Below the pieces are notes generated by a model. That model was not told the origin of the DNA and searched no databases. It saw nothing but the letters and a program-made list of their open reading frames with translations. Positions 36,062-55,700 of a stretch of 64,000 bases of DNA are shown here, one piece after another (position 1 is the stretch's first letter; each line of letters opens with the position of its first letter). This DNA is from Plumapathes pennacea (lineage: Eukaryota > Cnidaria > Anthozoa > Antipatharia > Myriopathidae). A program made the position numbers and the translations under genes. The stretch is from contig OZ038470.1 in assembly GCA_964036295.1 (NCBI GenBank), positions 5,873,578 to 5,937,577 on the forward strand. Direction: 5' to 3'.

Positions 36062-38635
36062 ATGGCGGAAAGTGCAGAATTGATCACGAGTGCCCAAGAA
36101 CGGGTATGTACAGCGAAATAACAAACCTGAGAAAATTTTCTCTCGTTTTCTTTATTGTCCACGACAATTTTATGCTACAATTGAAATGGTATTTATATCA
36201 CAAGAAAAACTTTGGCATCATTGATGCACATAATGACATTGAATTGGACAACCCGGCCAGTTCATGAATTTTAATTTTCAGCGAACTGTCCCCTACCCGA
36301 TCCGATCCTGTTTCATCCTGTTAGACAATCAGAATCATCCTTAATCATCTTGCTATTATGTGTACATGTTTTAAATCACATATTTGAAAAACTATGCCAT
36401 GAACCTACTGATATCACTGACGTGTGAGTCATGCAATCATGCGTGTAAAATCAAATGTATTCGAGCGTTTAGAAAAGCCCACAGCCAATAAGAACATCTA
36501 CCCATTCTTTCGGAACGGGTTTTTATTAAGTGAGCACTCAGCATTCCATCCAGAAACACTACGTATTGCTGCTCGAACTACGATAACTAAAGTTGTTAGT
36601 CAGAATGGTAAGTTGACCTTTCTTCCTTCTCAGTTTTGTAATGCGATGTTTCGGCGGACGATTTGGTTTTCAAATTTCATTTGAGGTATTTAATTTGCTC
36701 AATTGTAGCCGACTTTGTTGTGCACTGTCGCTCGAAAGCCGTCCGCTCCCATTTCTGCCCCGAAACTTAGCTCCTTTTTAATTCTCTAAAACCTCAGCTG
36801 GAAATGCCTGTCAAAACGTTTTGTGAGGACACTCATCGTTGACTCATTCGAGACTATATTAAGTCGAAGGGATTTGTTTGTGATACTCTTGTTCGACACT
36901 GAATTTTCAAGGCGAAATATTTCCAATATATATTTTGTGCCTATACGGGCATCGTGTGGTTGCACGAGTTAAATAGTCGTCGTTTCTTCGTAAAAAAAAA
37001 GCCAGTTTGTGATTAAACCAACTTTCCAGCATTAAATGTCGAATATTCTAGCTACATTTAGAAGATAAATGTTGTGCAACCAACCATGAATACGAATCAG
37101 TTGTCGATTTCAACAGGGTAATAAATATCCAATGCAACTCGCTTCTTTTGTTGATATTGCTCTTTGTGACTAGAGCTCCTGGTTTTCGTTTTGTATGTCT
37201 ATTTCGTTTGAGCAACCTGTAAAGCATGTTAAAGTAATTCAGAAAATATTGGCTTTTGAAACGTGGGAATGCTAATTTTAAACGAGAAACTTCTGGTAAG
37301 TGAGCATCACTTAATCCAAGCGAATGTTATCTTGAATATGGTTTGTTGGAAATATATTTCTTGATGTGTTTATCATATACAATTTTGAAAACATTTATTC
37401 TAACAATAATTATTGATCAGACAAGCAACCTAGCGTATATATCTCAATGATTTTTAATGTAAAGTTCCAGAAGATTATGCAGACAAAGTCAAAGATTGAA
37501 CTAGGATTCATTATAAAAACGACTGTTACATCCTACATTGCCCTGTATGAGCTAAAGATAGCATTGAATGGTCCACAAAAAAAGAACTAACAGTTACTGT
37601 CCTGCCTTTCGTCTCACAGGCATCGAAAATGAGTGAAAAGGAAAGAAAACGTAAGTATGAGAAAACGTATGGTCTGGGTTTATTGTTGTACGTTTGTCTG
37701 TCTTGCTGTCTGTGTTTTACTTTTGATAATTATTAAAAGACAATATTTTCATGAAGTCTAGCTATCCATGTGCCCCTGTTTCCTTTAGTTCTTGTACAGT
37801 ATACTGTATATTATTTTCTCACTCTCCCTCTTTCTGTTTATCTGTGAATCTTGTGTAACTGTCAGCTTGTATCATACAATCCTTAGAATACAAAGAAGCA
37901 TTCAACATGTTTGATCATGATGGAAATGGCTGGATCACCACAGAAGAGATCGGAGTCGTGATGACAAGACTGGGGCAGAACCCTTCACCGGAAGAGCTGC
38001 AGGACATGATCCGGGAGGTGGATGCCGACAGTGAGTGATGTTTCATTATCACATGACCTTTGTCTCTGTCTCTGTCTCTGTCTCTCTTTGTGTGTGCCTA
38101 ATCTTTATCTGTCTCTGTTTGTGTCTCTGTGTCTGTACCTATCTCTGTTTCAGCTAACTGTCTATCCCTATAGTTTTGTGTGTTTTCAGTTTGTCTTTGT
38201 GTCTGCCTCTCTCTCATTAATATTAATTGTGTCTACTTCCACAGAGAGCGGCCATGTTGATTTTGAAGAGTTCCTGGTCATGATGTCCATGACCCATCAA
38301 CATCACTCCGGTGAACTGCGCGCGGCCTTCAAGATGTTTGATGCAGATGGTGATGGCTACATTACCCTGGACGATCTCAAGCGAGTGATGAAGGTGGCCG
38401 GAGAGAATTTGTCAGAAACCGAGCTCAGGGAGATGTTCCGTAAGGCAGATCAGGATCGAGACAATTTGGTCAACTTCAGTGGTGAGTAGTATTGGCAGTA
38501 GTAGCAGTAAGGTATAGTGTAATAGTAGTACAGTAGTATTAGTAGTAGCTATAGTAGCACTGGTTAGAAACGGTAATAGGGTAATAGTGGTTAGTAGTAG
38601 CAGTAATAGCCTAAATATTGATCTCTCTCTTTCTT

Positions 38636-38669
<34 letters not shown>

Positions 38670-38697
38670 GTTTCAAGCTATTGTCAGCAAGAACTGA
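36062..38697 (+). CDS. Calmodulin-like EF-hand protein
   Basis: Exons: 36062-36103, 37620-37650, 37887-38030, 38245-38481 and 38669-38697 (TGA), about 160 residues with consistent phases. The ATG at 36062 adds a short leader ([14 protein letters not shown]) ahead of a second possible start, ATG at 37629 (MSEKERK). There are four EF-hands. Loop 1, [12 protein letters not shown], and loop 2, [12 protein letters not shown], are canonical. Loop 3, [12 protein letters not shown], ends in Asp rather than Glu, and loop 4, [12 protein letters not shown], lacks the central Gly. Calcium affinity of the C-terminal lobe is therefore probably lower (inference). The 144-nt EF exon and phase-1 introns match the neighbouring calmodulins, so it arose by local duplication. 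A run of about 30 T precedes the last acceptor. An AATAAA lies about 290 bases after the stop. Confidence 0.85.
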
Positions 38698-39821
38698 AGT
38701 GGCTTTGCAACTCAGACCAATGAATACTTGAAAATAGTTTTTCAGTGTATATTCATCGTAAATATTCTACCAACACTGTAACAGTAATGGGAGACGTGCC
38801 CTGCCCGGTAATTAGGTATAAAACGTTAGAATAGAAAAATACCAGAAAGAAAAACATTAAAATACAAAAAGCGTTGAAAAAAAAAATTGCTCCAATATTG
38901 CACGTCTTGGTTTGGGTGTGTTAGTAGAACTGGATATCATCATTAAATAACAATAAGCAGCTGTAAGACAACTGTAGCGTGCGTGAAGGGAATAAAGACA
39001 ATGTTTTTCTTGTGGAAGTATTGTATTGGTTAATCTCACAGCCACAGCAAACAAGAAAACCCCAAGTTCATGAGCTGTGGTCCAGCCACTGAGTCACAGA
39101 ACAAAGTGAATGGGTCACAACTTGGTCACAACAAGTGCGCGCGATAACTACACGCGTTTTGTTTATTCAAACCATGCGCGCGAGCTTTCAGCGTCCCAGC
39201 GTCCATTGTTCCTAAATCAGTAGTGCTGATAATATAGAAAACAAAACTAATATAATTTTAGTAGCAATAATTTAAAGGTATACATACAAAAATTAACACC
39301 AGAATTGCAATGCGGTATTAGTTTTGGTTGTTGGTATGACTAGAGTGACACTATGGCGCACTTCGTGCCCGGTCGTGAAATTCCGTGAAGTTACTCGGCA
39401 CATTTATTGCGCCTGGTCGACCTTTAGCAAATCTGGTTAGCCGCGAGCAACGAAAGTACAAGAGATATGCGTCAGTGTAGACATCCTTGCGCTCGCGTCG
39501 GGTCATTTTTCACAGTGAAATATACAAAAGACTTGTTAGTGAGCCTCTGTTGCTTGCGTCGCTCGTGAAAAAATGGGTGCTTCACGGCGTTTCAACTAAC
39601 CATGTCCTCCATAGGACAACTACCAATGCACAAATACCAACAATTGAAAAGCATACAATACACTGGCAGAAAATGAATTCAAGGCGACGCAGCCTCACCC
39701 AAACTTAGATTAAAATTTTAACAATAAAACTCGCATGAGAACTACTCCTGCGCTGAACACTAAAACGAGGCTTGACCTGTTCGACTTGTGGCATTGGGTT
39801 TTGCGAAAACTCATTGTGAAA

Positions 39822-39853
<32 letters not shown>

Positions 39854-40059
39854 CAAAAATGTAATATTTATGATAAACATTTTAGGAACCAATACCTGAA
39901 GCTTTTTAAAAATTTATAACCCAAGCAAAGGTCTTGAAGCTTGCAAATCAGTAGAATTTGGCAGTTATTCAGCTGGTTCGCCGTTGCAGGAGAGTGATCT
40001 CAATAGTTGGATTTCTACTTTGCAAGTTTTAGTTCATAAAACGCCGAAATACTTCAGCA
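38698..40059. other. Intergenic between two calmodulin-like genes
   Basis: It contains the 3' UTR of the upstream gene, an A-run of about 30 at 39823-39852 and presumed promoter sequence of the downstream gene. No coding exon was supported. Confidence 0.5.
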
Positions 40060-42109
40060 ATGGTAAGGCTATTTGACGTCAGTCACAAACTGTAATTATG
40101 CTCTAAGTTTTTCTTTTACGTTTGTTTTCGTTTTGTAGCAACACAAACCTCGAAATCCTAGCTATCTTCATGACGAATAGAAAGTTTTTTATGCTGCTAA
40201 CAGTCTGTCAATTGCAGACGGATTTTCTCGAAGGGCCTTTCTGCCAACGATTTCAGTGTGGTCTTTTGATCAATTCGTTTTCGCTGTGATGTTTCGCGGT
40301 TGACTACTTGTTGACGATTCAGGGATTGAGCTAAATATGTGTTTACTGTAGGATTTCAAAAAAGATGTATTTTATACGAGCAAATACAAAACATCACTGA
40401 GGAAATGGCTTTGCAAGTACGCTGTTGAAGACATAGCAGTAATACCATGAAGACTCAACCCCTCACGAAAAGTTTAATTTATCCTGATTAGTAATGTCAA
40501 CGATGAATTATTTTCAATTTACTTGGTCGCAAGAAATTTCTTAGAGTACAAGGAATCATCTTATTCGGAGAATATACGAAGCATAAAACCTCTGGAAAAT
40601 CGATCCATTTTAATTTTTAGTCTTTTCTCTGAGTTTACTTCATGTTCACACGCGGGTCCCCGCCAGCTGTTAATCTTCTCACACTTTATAATGCTTTCTC
40701 AACAATTATCATTATTCACTTAATCAAGACTTTCTGGTTTGTCCACTAAAACTGAGACAGAAATGGAGCACAAGGCTGGCCATCTTTTTCTTTTTTACCT
40801 CTGTCCCACTACATACATTTCTTCACTTTCTTTTTTCTCGATTATCAGCTTGCGGTATCAAAATACCGAACTCAACGAATTGATGTTGTAACATGTTTAT
40901 TTTGTGTATATTTTAGTTTTCATAAATCGATTCCAAAACAGTGAAGAAATCTTTCAAGCTTGAAAAACCCGTCTTTCATTCTGAATAAATGCATATTTTT
41001 TATCATGGCATATGCTGCTTAATAATTCATCACCCAACAGTTCGATAGGCTCTTGCATAAAAGAACTGACAAACTCCTAATGCATGTTTCGCCAAAATCG
41101 ACAAAATAATGTCACAGCAAGTAAGGTGTAAGGTTTGACACAGAAGAACGATAGACTGTGAACGCAAATTAAGAACAAAAATAAAAGGGGAAAAAAATCA
41201 CACTGCAGAAAACCGCACTCACGTTATAAGTGTGATATTTCTATTATAAGACATGTAATTAATAATTACCAATGTGGGGATTATAAATATAAACAGTAAT
41301 TGCACCTGCTTGTGCTCGGAGCATTGGGGAGGGTGGAGTCATGGAACGGATAGATCACTGCTGAGGGCCCGGAGTTTGCCGGCTCAACAACAACCCCAAA
41401 ACAATGATTGACAAAGGAGTCAATCTAAAACAAAAGCAAATCCTCATTCAGATAGTGACGACACAAGAACAAGACAACATAAGCAACAGCAACAGCCATA
41501 GCTCCTCAAGCGACAACAGTTAGGCAATGACACAGCCAACGACAGCGACAACAGCAACAACAACAACAATGTTATAATAAAAACTAGAATTGGGATGAAA
41601 ATTCTTGTAAATAAGTGGCGATTTGTATTTTTTTTTTTTTTTTTTTAAGGCTCAAAATCATGGGTTATCCGAAAGTGAAGTTGCAGGTGAGTGAGGACAA
41701 TCAAAGTTTTAGCCAGCGCTTTTCAATTTACTATGTTAAAGTAATTGCGATTGGTTTTATATACGTTCACGGCCCGAGACCCAATCTGAGCCGGCAGCAC
41801 TTGAGTCATGTAAGCGCAACGGCTTTCCTGGACCTGTTCTGCTCTGTTTTGTTTTTGTTTTTATCAGCGTTCATATCATAGGGTGGCACTCACAGTTATA
41901 TGATCTTTAATTTCTGTTTCACAGAATACCGGGAAATGTTCAAACGGTATGACACTGATGGAAATGGCACAATCAGCGTGAAAGAATTAGGAGACGCGAT
42001 GAAATCTATTGGACGTTCCGTACCAGACGACGAACTCGAGAGAATGATCCGTGAAGTTGATATTGACAGTAAGTTTAAGTTTTGTAACCCTTTTGATGCC
42101 ACATCCCCC

Positions 42110-42140
<31 letters not shown>

Positions 42141-43372
42141 AAAAAAAAAAAACGGTCGTCCGGTCGTACTCCATTGAATAATTTTAATTTCCAAGAAACT
42201 TGTCACTATGATATTTCTTGCATAAGATGTTAGATGCAAATGACGGAATACTAATTGTAGTTGTGCTTGACTGATACCAACACTGTTATTGATTTTAACA
42301 ATTTTATATAAATATTGACAGTAATACTTACCAGAGCCGATCAACTTCAATAGTTCCTCTTTTCATTTTCTTCGTAACGGAGAACTTTGCAGTTTAATTA
42401 GCTTGCTCGAGTGAAAGCTGATTAAACTATCAACTCTATTCTCACTATACTGCATAACATAACTATTAGAGGGTAAACCACTTAGTTGCTTGTACTCGTC
42501 TCGTCTTGTCTCTCCTTTGTCTGTCATCATATCCGGACTTATCGTTTAATTTTCCTTTGCAGAAAACGGTACAGTGGATTTTCAGGAATTTCTTAAGATG
42601 TTTGCCAAGAAATCCCCTGACGACGAGCTCAGGGAAGCCTTCAACGTTTTTGACACAGACGGCAGTGGCTATATCTCCTTTGACGAACTGAAGCAGGTCT
42701 TGAAGAACATGGGGGAGACATTAACTGATGCTGAAGTGTCCGAGATGCTGAAAGAAGCGGACGATGACTCCGATGGACAAGTTAGCTTCGAAGGTGAGAG
42801 ATGCTGACCTCAGCAAATTTTCAGGCAGCCACTCCCTTGCTAAAAAGTAGTCAAATGACACCGCTTTTCACCTTCTCGAAACAAGTTACTTCCCTTCAAC
42901 ATTAGAAATCCCAGTTTTAAAATACCATTTGGGGGTCGAAATACTGATCCTTTTATATATCTGTGGTAAAAAATTGCCCCCTAAATATCGCACGTGCTGA
43001 CTGGGCAACGCGACTTTTCCGAGGGTCTCAATCTATGGAATGTCAATACGATTTTCCTTTGGTCAGCTACCGCTCCTACCAACACTTTAAAGTACAAATA
43101 AGCTTCATTTTTCTATACCCGTTTTTATTCCCCGAGGCTTTGAAAGAGATCGCTTTCGGGCAGAGCCTCTCGACCCCCCTTCCCCCTTTTCTCTTTCCTG
43201 GTGTCAATTAGTTGAAAAAAATTATGGAGGGGCGGCCAGCTCTGCAAGATTGTCCACTTTGGGCTCGTCCCCAGGCTATGCAAGGAAACATCAGCTGAGA
43301 CACTTTTTAACTGGTGACTATTTTTCCTATTTTCTAGAATTTGTCAAGATGCTGTCCAACAAAAATGCATGA
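40060..43372 (+). CDS. Calmodulin paralogue with four canonical EF-hands
   Basis: Exons: 40060-40062 (the ATG alone), 41650-41686, 41925-42068, 42563-42793 and 43338-43372 (TGA). The total is 450 nt, 149 residues, exactly calmodulin length. The first intron falls directly after the ATG (ATG then GTAAGG), as in the two true calmodulins nearby. Loops [36 protein letters not shown] and [12 protein letters not shown] all keep the acidic and Gly positions needed to bind calcium. The flanking helices are well diverged from calmodulin ([20 protein letters not shown]), so this is a paralogue with its own targets rather than a third identical calmodulin. Intron 3 contains a C-run followed by an A-run at about 42107-42151. 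AATAAA is at 43459-43464. Confidence 0.9.
42107..42151. repeat. C-run followed by A-run
   Basis: About 20 C then about 20 A in intron 3 of the calmodulin paralogue. Length is likely to vary or be misread. Confidence 0.85.
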
Positions 43373-43458
43373 GAACAACCACCGGCAGGTCTAATTGTCA
43401 TTATAACAGACTCGCCTGGAAGCAAGTTTGACGTTGTTTGTATGTGCACACCGTACTA

Positions 43459-43464
43459 AATAAA
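43459..43464 (+). terminator. Polyadenylation signal of the calmodulin paralogue
   Basis: AATAAA about 87 bases after the TGA. Confidence 0.6.
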
Positions 43465-44023
43465 ATTCAATTATTAGAAACATTCACATGTCTCTTGACT
43501 GATGTCTTGTGTGTAGATGGGACATATCCAGATATTTTCATACCAACAGTTTTACACAAAATTGAAATCCAATTAGTTTGTCAAAGCTAAATAATTAAAT
43601 AGTCATTATTATCATTACAATATTATACTAAGGCTGTGTTTGATTGGGTCTATTCTGGAAAAAGAATAACTAAAATTTCCAAAGTTGCTTGTTTCACATG
43701 GAAATTTTGTTTGAAATTGTTTTGAAGATCACTACGCTGGAATTTCGAACAGATCCCAATACAATTTTACCCAAGTCAGCTCCAAACCAAGGATAGACAG
43801 TCTGTAAGACCCAATGAATGCACCCTAACATTGTAAAGCACAGATAACACTATAATCACACAGTATGAAGAATTTTGCTCTATACCTTCTCCATGAGCTG
43901 ATCAAACAATGAATTCTCACCATATTACTCACAGACTTTCTTGAAGGATTATTCCCTGCTTTCATTACAGGAAAACTAAATCCATGCACAACACCACAGA
44001 CATTTGAGTTGCAGTGAGAAATC

Positions 44024-44029
44024 TTTATT
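44024..44029 (-). terminator. Polyadenylation signal of minus-strand calmodulin
   Basis: AATAAA on the minus strand, about 220 bases past the TAA. Confidence 0.55.
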
Positions 44030-44246
44030 TCCATAAGCTTCCCCAGTTTGCAATAGCTAGTATTTTAGTTATGAGATGGGGGTCACCCTGGCACACCATC
44101 AACAACTTGTGCAATGTCTCTCTTGCTTGTTTTGTGACCAACTGTTTGTGCATCGGGTGTGAGATTTGTCTAGGGACTTGTACTAGTGTACCACAGGCAA
44201 AGTGTTACTTGGCTATATATATTGTTGTGATGGTTGGGATGGTTTT

Positions 44247-46429
<2,183 letters not shown>

Positions 46430-47333
46430 CTTTTCACTGTTCGGTTTGTACGGAAGGACTCGAAATGCTGCTTGAGAGCTCGAGGGCTTACCAAAATCTG
46501 CAATTCTAATTGGCCCATTTAGTTCGCCGACTGCGGCACATGAAAGAACTCAAAGCAAACATCTTCCTTCGCATTCCCTCCCTGTAGTGGTGCATTCATA
46601 GAAAACACTCGCAGTTTATTAAAAGACCATTTTTCGAATAAAGCAAAGAAACCATTATTGTCTGAACAAAAAAGAAATTGGACTACAAGCTTGCCGCAGT
46701 CGGTTTCCTTGGTTACCCACTTGGGGAGGACGAAAACGGCGAAGGAAAAGTAAGAGAGGAGGGGACGGAAACACCATATGTTTTTTAATATGGCAGAGAC
46801 AAAAGACATTAGTGCAGCAAAAATCAGGGGACGCGCCGTTATAGGTACTTTATTTTCTACATACATCTTCTCTTGTTCTTTCGCTATCTGGGAACGCCGA
46901 CGCAGTCCGTACCAAAAAGCCGCAGCGGAAGTAATTTTGCTTGTATCGGACAGCCAATCAGAACTTGCAAGTAGTTACCAAGGAAACGACTGCGGCACAT
47001 TTGGTCAGCACTGCGGCATATCTTTGTCCTGGCAGAGAACTGATATTTTTGCCAAAAAAATGATACTTAAACACGAAAATAAGCGTGAATGTTTTTACCA
47101 ATGTGTCACAGGGATAAGGGCGAATTAAGTTTATTTGTATCCGTCACGTGTTTACCACAGCTGCCGCAGTAGACGCGGTGAAGTTGTTGACGCGCACCTA
47201 TATATGGAGGGTATTGTCCCGAATGGACCAATACAATTGGAGATGTTAAAAATATCTTTTCGAATTTTTCAGGGAGTCTCGCTTGATCAACGTTGTTGGA
47301 AAGAGCTGCAAACGGAGAAAGATAAAATAAAAC
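46430..47333. promoter_or_regulatory. Shared intergenic region of two divergent calmodulin genes
   Basis: About 900 bases separate the two ATG codons, which read away from each other. The region is richer in CpG-containing words (GCCGACTGCGGCAC, GCCGACGCAGTCCG) than the surrounding introns, and GCCGCAGT-like words occur several times. It presumably holds both promoters. Confidence 0.6.
47198..47207 (+). promoter_or_regulatory. TATA-like element of plus-strand calmodulin
   Basis: CTATATATGG about 130 bases before the ATG-only first exon, a reasonable distance for a TATA box and a 5' UTR of about 100 bases. The transcription start is inferred. Confidence 0.45.
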
Positions 47334-51582
<4,249 letters not shown>

Positions 51583-51851
51583 ACAATACAAGTAGCAGGT
51601 TTTGAACATGCTGGATGTACTGTTTTTGTCCATTTTTGTTAGTACCATTGCAGGAATAATGAGCCAGTGAACAGTTTCCTGTGATTGTGTGCAAGTTCCT
51701 TAAGTAGATTTCACAACCAGAAACAGTTGCTCACAAATAGCAACAGAGACATTGCACAAGTTGTACCTGATGCCAGAGTGTGACCATTGTGCTATAGTAG
51801 TGGAATTTATTTATAATATACTAGCTATTGCAAACATGGGAAGCTCATGGA

Positions 51852-51857
51852 AATAAA
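51852..51857 (+). terminator. Polyadenylation signal of plus-strand calmodulin
   Basis: AATAAA about 270 bases after the TAA, followed by a T/G-rich stretch. Confidence 0.6.
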
Positions 51858-52183
51858 GGTTATCACTTCAACTTGAATATCGACAGTGGTGTGCATTGAT
51901 TCAATTTGTTTGTTACAAAAGCAATGAATCAACTTCAATTTCATTTAAATTCTCTCAGCCATTCAAGAAGGAAATGTATGAATGAATATTGATAGTTCAT
52001 AGATTCCTTCTAAGTAAGGTGGGAGGGAGGGGGTGCTTATTAAAACATACAAGGTTTGCATGACAGTGACATATGCTTGTCTGATAAAACAACAAGAACA
52101 TTTCTGACTGAATCAAATTTGGAAACATGCTGTTGGTGATACCCACTGATGTGTCTGTGTAACAGGGTTTGTTCTTCTGTTAA

Positions 52184-52375
52184 CCCTTTAACTTCTGAGC
52201 TCAAAATACAAATTCTCCCAACCATAAAATAAGAAAAAGGATGAGTGATGAAAAGAGAATTTGTTTTAATCAGCTGTGTCATTTGAGCAAGGTATCAAAT
52301 GCCAAGTTCTCCATACTTTATGATATATCTCTGGTGGGAGACTGAGAAGAGAAAATTAAAGTTGATCACTCTTGG
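52184..52375. mobile_element. 192-bp TTAA-flanked MITE
   Basis: TTAA is at 52180-52183 and 52376-52379. It belongs to the family of 18581-18764: it begins CCCTTTAACTTCTGAGC and contains AAATTCTCCCAACC and TTGATCACTC. Confidence 0.75.
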
Positions 52376-52772
52376 TTAAGGGGGGGGGGGGGGGGGGGTG
52401 TGTGTGTGCTTATTTCAAAGTTCATGTTTACAGGTGGGCAAGCACATGATTATTTTTGGCAGTAATCCCAAAGATGACTATAATAAACACACTGCTGTGT
52501 AATAGTATATAAATTCCTGACTTCGTCATGACATTGTTCTTCAAATTTCTTGGTTTGGGCTTTAATGCTGTTTGCAAATAGGCCAGTGCAAAAGTGTCTA
52601 AGTAAGACTGCACATGGTTATAATAACATTACATACTCCTGGCCTCTATTGACTACCGTGGAAACAATTGAACAATGATAGTTTGAGTTACATGTACATG
52701 GTGGAAAAGAAAGTGAGCACAGAGCAACAGTGGCTAAATGAGGCATTGAACTATTCACAGAAGTGCCAGCTA

Positions 52773-55700
52773 TCATCTTCGAACTTGTGATCCAAAAACC
52801 TTCCCACTTCCTCTTAACCCCCTGTGGATGATAAAGCAAAATGCCACTGTCAATACAGAGTAACTTGTTTGCTCAAAATACAAATTCTCCCAACCATAAA
52901 ACAAGAAAATTTACTGAGTGATAAAATGAGAATATAGATATCTCACTGAGCTTCTACATTTTTTTATATTTGGATAAGTTACTGAATGCCAAGTTCTCCA
53001 TACCATGTGACATAGCTATGGTTAGAGGCTGAAGAGAGAAAATTGAAGTTGATCACTCTTGGGAGTGAAATTGACACTTGCACTTCTGAGCGCATACAAT
53101 CATCCACACATTGATTGCAAATCTAACCCCAGCCTCCTCCAGTTCAATATCAGGTGGTTCAACCCTGTTCCCAAGAATGAATGTGGGAGAGGGATTTGAG
53201 TCTGGGAATATGAGCCTCTTGAAGGTTGCAGGGAAAATTATGTTCTAAGTGACTTTGACCAGGGTTTTTGAAGGTCTTGGAATAAGCCAGTGATCAACTT
53301 AATTTTCTATTTCAATCTCACCAGAAGTATTTTCATAAGAGTATGGATAACTTGGCTTTTGATATGAAGGCTATGTTGAACCATTCATATTCTCATTACC
53401 ACATTATTACTTTTTCTTCTTGACATGTTGGGAGAATCTAGGTAAACAGTCAACTCACCCCTTTTGTTTGGTGTTAGACCCCTTCTGTTGATACTGTTGG
53501 CTCTGATATGAACTCACAGCAGATGAACCTTCCTCTGCAATATCTCCCTGGGATGAGGCTTTGATGGCTTTCTTCAAGTTTTCCACCTGAGGAAAGAAAA
53601 CCACAAGAGTACAACGCTAATTCTATATTTGATATATGTCTACATTGTATATCTTACTGTGTTCACAGATTGTTTTTCTCACATGTCAACTGTCAGTATT
53701 TTACAACTACAGTTTCACAATTTTTTTTTTATCTCAAAATTAGGAACAAGTAACTCTCACCTCATTTTCAACCTGGGTTTTTTGCTTTTGTTTCTTTTCT
53801 CTGTATGTATTGGCTCTTTGGATTTGTCTTTCTATACTTCGTAAAACTGACTCACAGCTATCACACCTGGAAAATCAGGATCATATTATTGTGTAAGAAA
53901 ACAAACAAAATATACAAAAAGGCACAACAGCAGGACTGTGCACTTATCACATAAAAAGAGATGCAACGCATTCCCAGAAACTTACCAGTCTTCTAAAACA
54001 TCCACAATCTGATCCACATTTTCTGATTTGATATCTCTCCCAATTGCAAAGTCTACTTCAAGCTAACAGAAGAAACAAAGAAACAAAGTGATTAGCTTGA
54101 AGCCTGCCATGCACAAAGTATTATTTTGAGTTGTGTAAGAAGAATTATTTGCTAGTGAACAAATTTGATACTAAACTCATGCCTTAAAAATATGGGAGTC
54201 CTCTAACCAATTTCTCTTAAAAAGGTGGATGTTGGACTATGGCAAAATGATATTAAAACCACTTTATAAAATAACAATGATACTAAGCACATGCTGATTG
54301 GCTAAAAAAACAATATATATTTTAGTAAGTACAAAGACATGGTTTTGTGAAGCATGTTTATTTATTTTTATAAAATTAGTATAAATTCAATTTATGACTT
54401 ACTTGTTTATTTTTCTGATCTAGTTTTCCATGAATAATGCCTCCATAGATTGCCTCAATAATTAAATCCTGTAGAATTATAAACATTCCATCAAGACATT
54501 TGTTGGATTTAGACTTTAAAGGTAATGTACTCTCAAAGTGCAAACAGCCACAATGAGCATGAACAGAACTGTCCTAATATTACAACATACCTCTAATTCC
54601 CTAAGATTGGTAATGCCAAGTTGCTGAAGGAGTACACGATATGAAATAAACTGAAAAAATAATATTAAAACTATTACTACCATAATGGTATGTACTTGAT
54701 ATTAAATACCAGTGCGGCAGAGATGACAACCTCAACAAATTTACAGGTATTTGTTATCTGCAACCCGCTGTCCTCCCTCTGCCATCTGACCATCAACCCT
54801 ACCCATCTGCCTGTTGACCTTCACTATATTTACCCAATATGAGGTGTTTAACCCTTTCACTCCCAAGAGTGATCAACCTCAGTTTTCTCCTTCAGTTTCT
54901 CACCAGGGATATATCATACAGTATGGAGAACTTGTTTTGATGGCTTGTTCAGATGACCACTGAATAAACTGTAAGCTCTCACTACATCATTAACACATTT
55001 TCTTTTAAAAGGTTGGGAGAATTTGCATTTTTGAGCTTGGAAGTGAAAGGGAATCACAACTGTGGGCACAATGAACATGGCTGTGTCCAGAAACAAGTTA
55101 CAAAAGATAAAACAAACCTTTGATCTGGCTGTTAAGGACACTATACTTAAATGTCGCAACTTTGTCACTTGTGCTGGAGAAAGTTCTGGGAGAGAGTCTG
55201 CACTGGCTATAAAAGACAATCGGGAAAGAATATTATTATGTTGAGAGCTATACCAAAAGAAATATATGGCACCTGTAGGACTCATCAACTTCTATCAATC
55301 ATTTAATAAGCCTGTTCACTTTCGAGAGTCTCTTGTAGCCCTGGCATCCCATAAAATACCATGTAATAATAGAGAGTGATTATTAATTTGCTTTGTATAC
55401 CTTAAGTTGCATTTCTTACCTATGTAGTCACTGTAGGTACCAAATGCAAATATATTCAACAACTTCCAGTGGGGAGCATGTTCAGAATTTGCCAACTGAA
55501 ACATAAAGATCACAAGAACAAATTAAAATAAAGATGCATCACTCAGGGTAGGAAAAATGATCTAGCCAGATGTACAGAGCTGGCAAAGTTTGAGCAAGCA
55601 TGAAATGTTTGTCCTGAGGTTGACCATCTAGGATGTTTTACTTTTCCTCAACTTCTTCATTCTTTGTCTGGTAATATTGTTTTCTTTCAGATTGCCCAAC

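Larger units (their letters stand above)
43373..44246. other. Convergent 3' region
   Basis: It lies between the stops of the calmodulin paralogue (+) and calmodulin (-). It holds both polyadenylation signals and a decayed MITE fragment near 43889-43960 (ATTCTCACCATATTACTCA). No gene was seen. Confidence 0.5.
51583..52772. other. Convergent 3' region of calmodulin and COPS7
   Basis: It contains the calmodulin 3' UTR with AATAAA at 51852-51857, a TTAA-family MITE (52184-52375) and a G-run with a TG tract at 52381-52408. No gene was seen. Confidence 0.6.

Noticed and set aside
46778..47128. Plus-strand ORF starting MAETKDIS between the calmodulins
   Set aside because: No family match and no partner exon; it lies in the divergent promoter region.
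53456..53458. TGA just after exon 8 as the COPS7 stop
   Set aside because: It lies inside a GTGAGT donor, and the next exon restores the conserved [10 protein letters not shown] tail.
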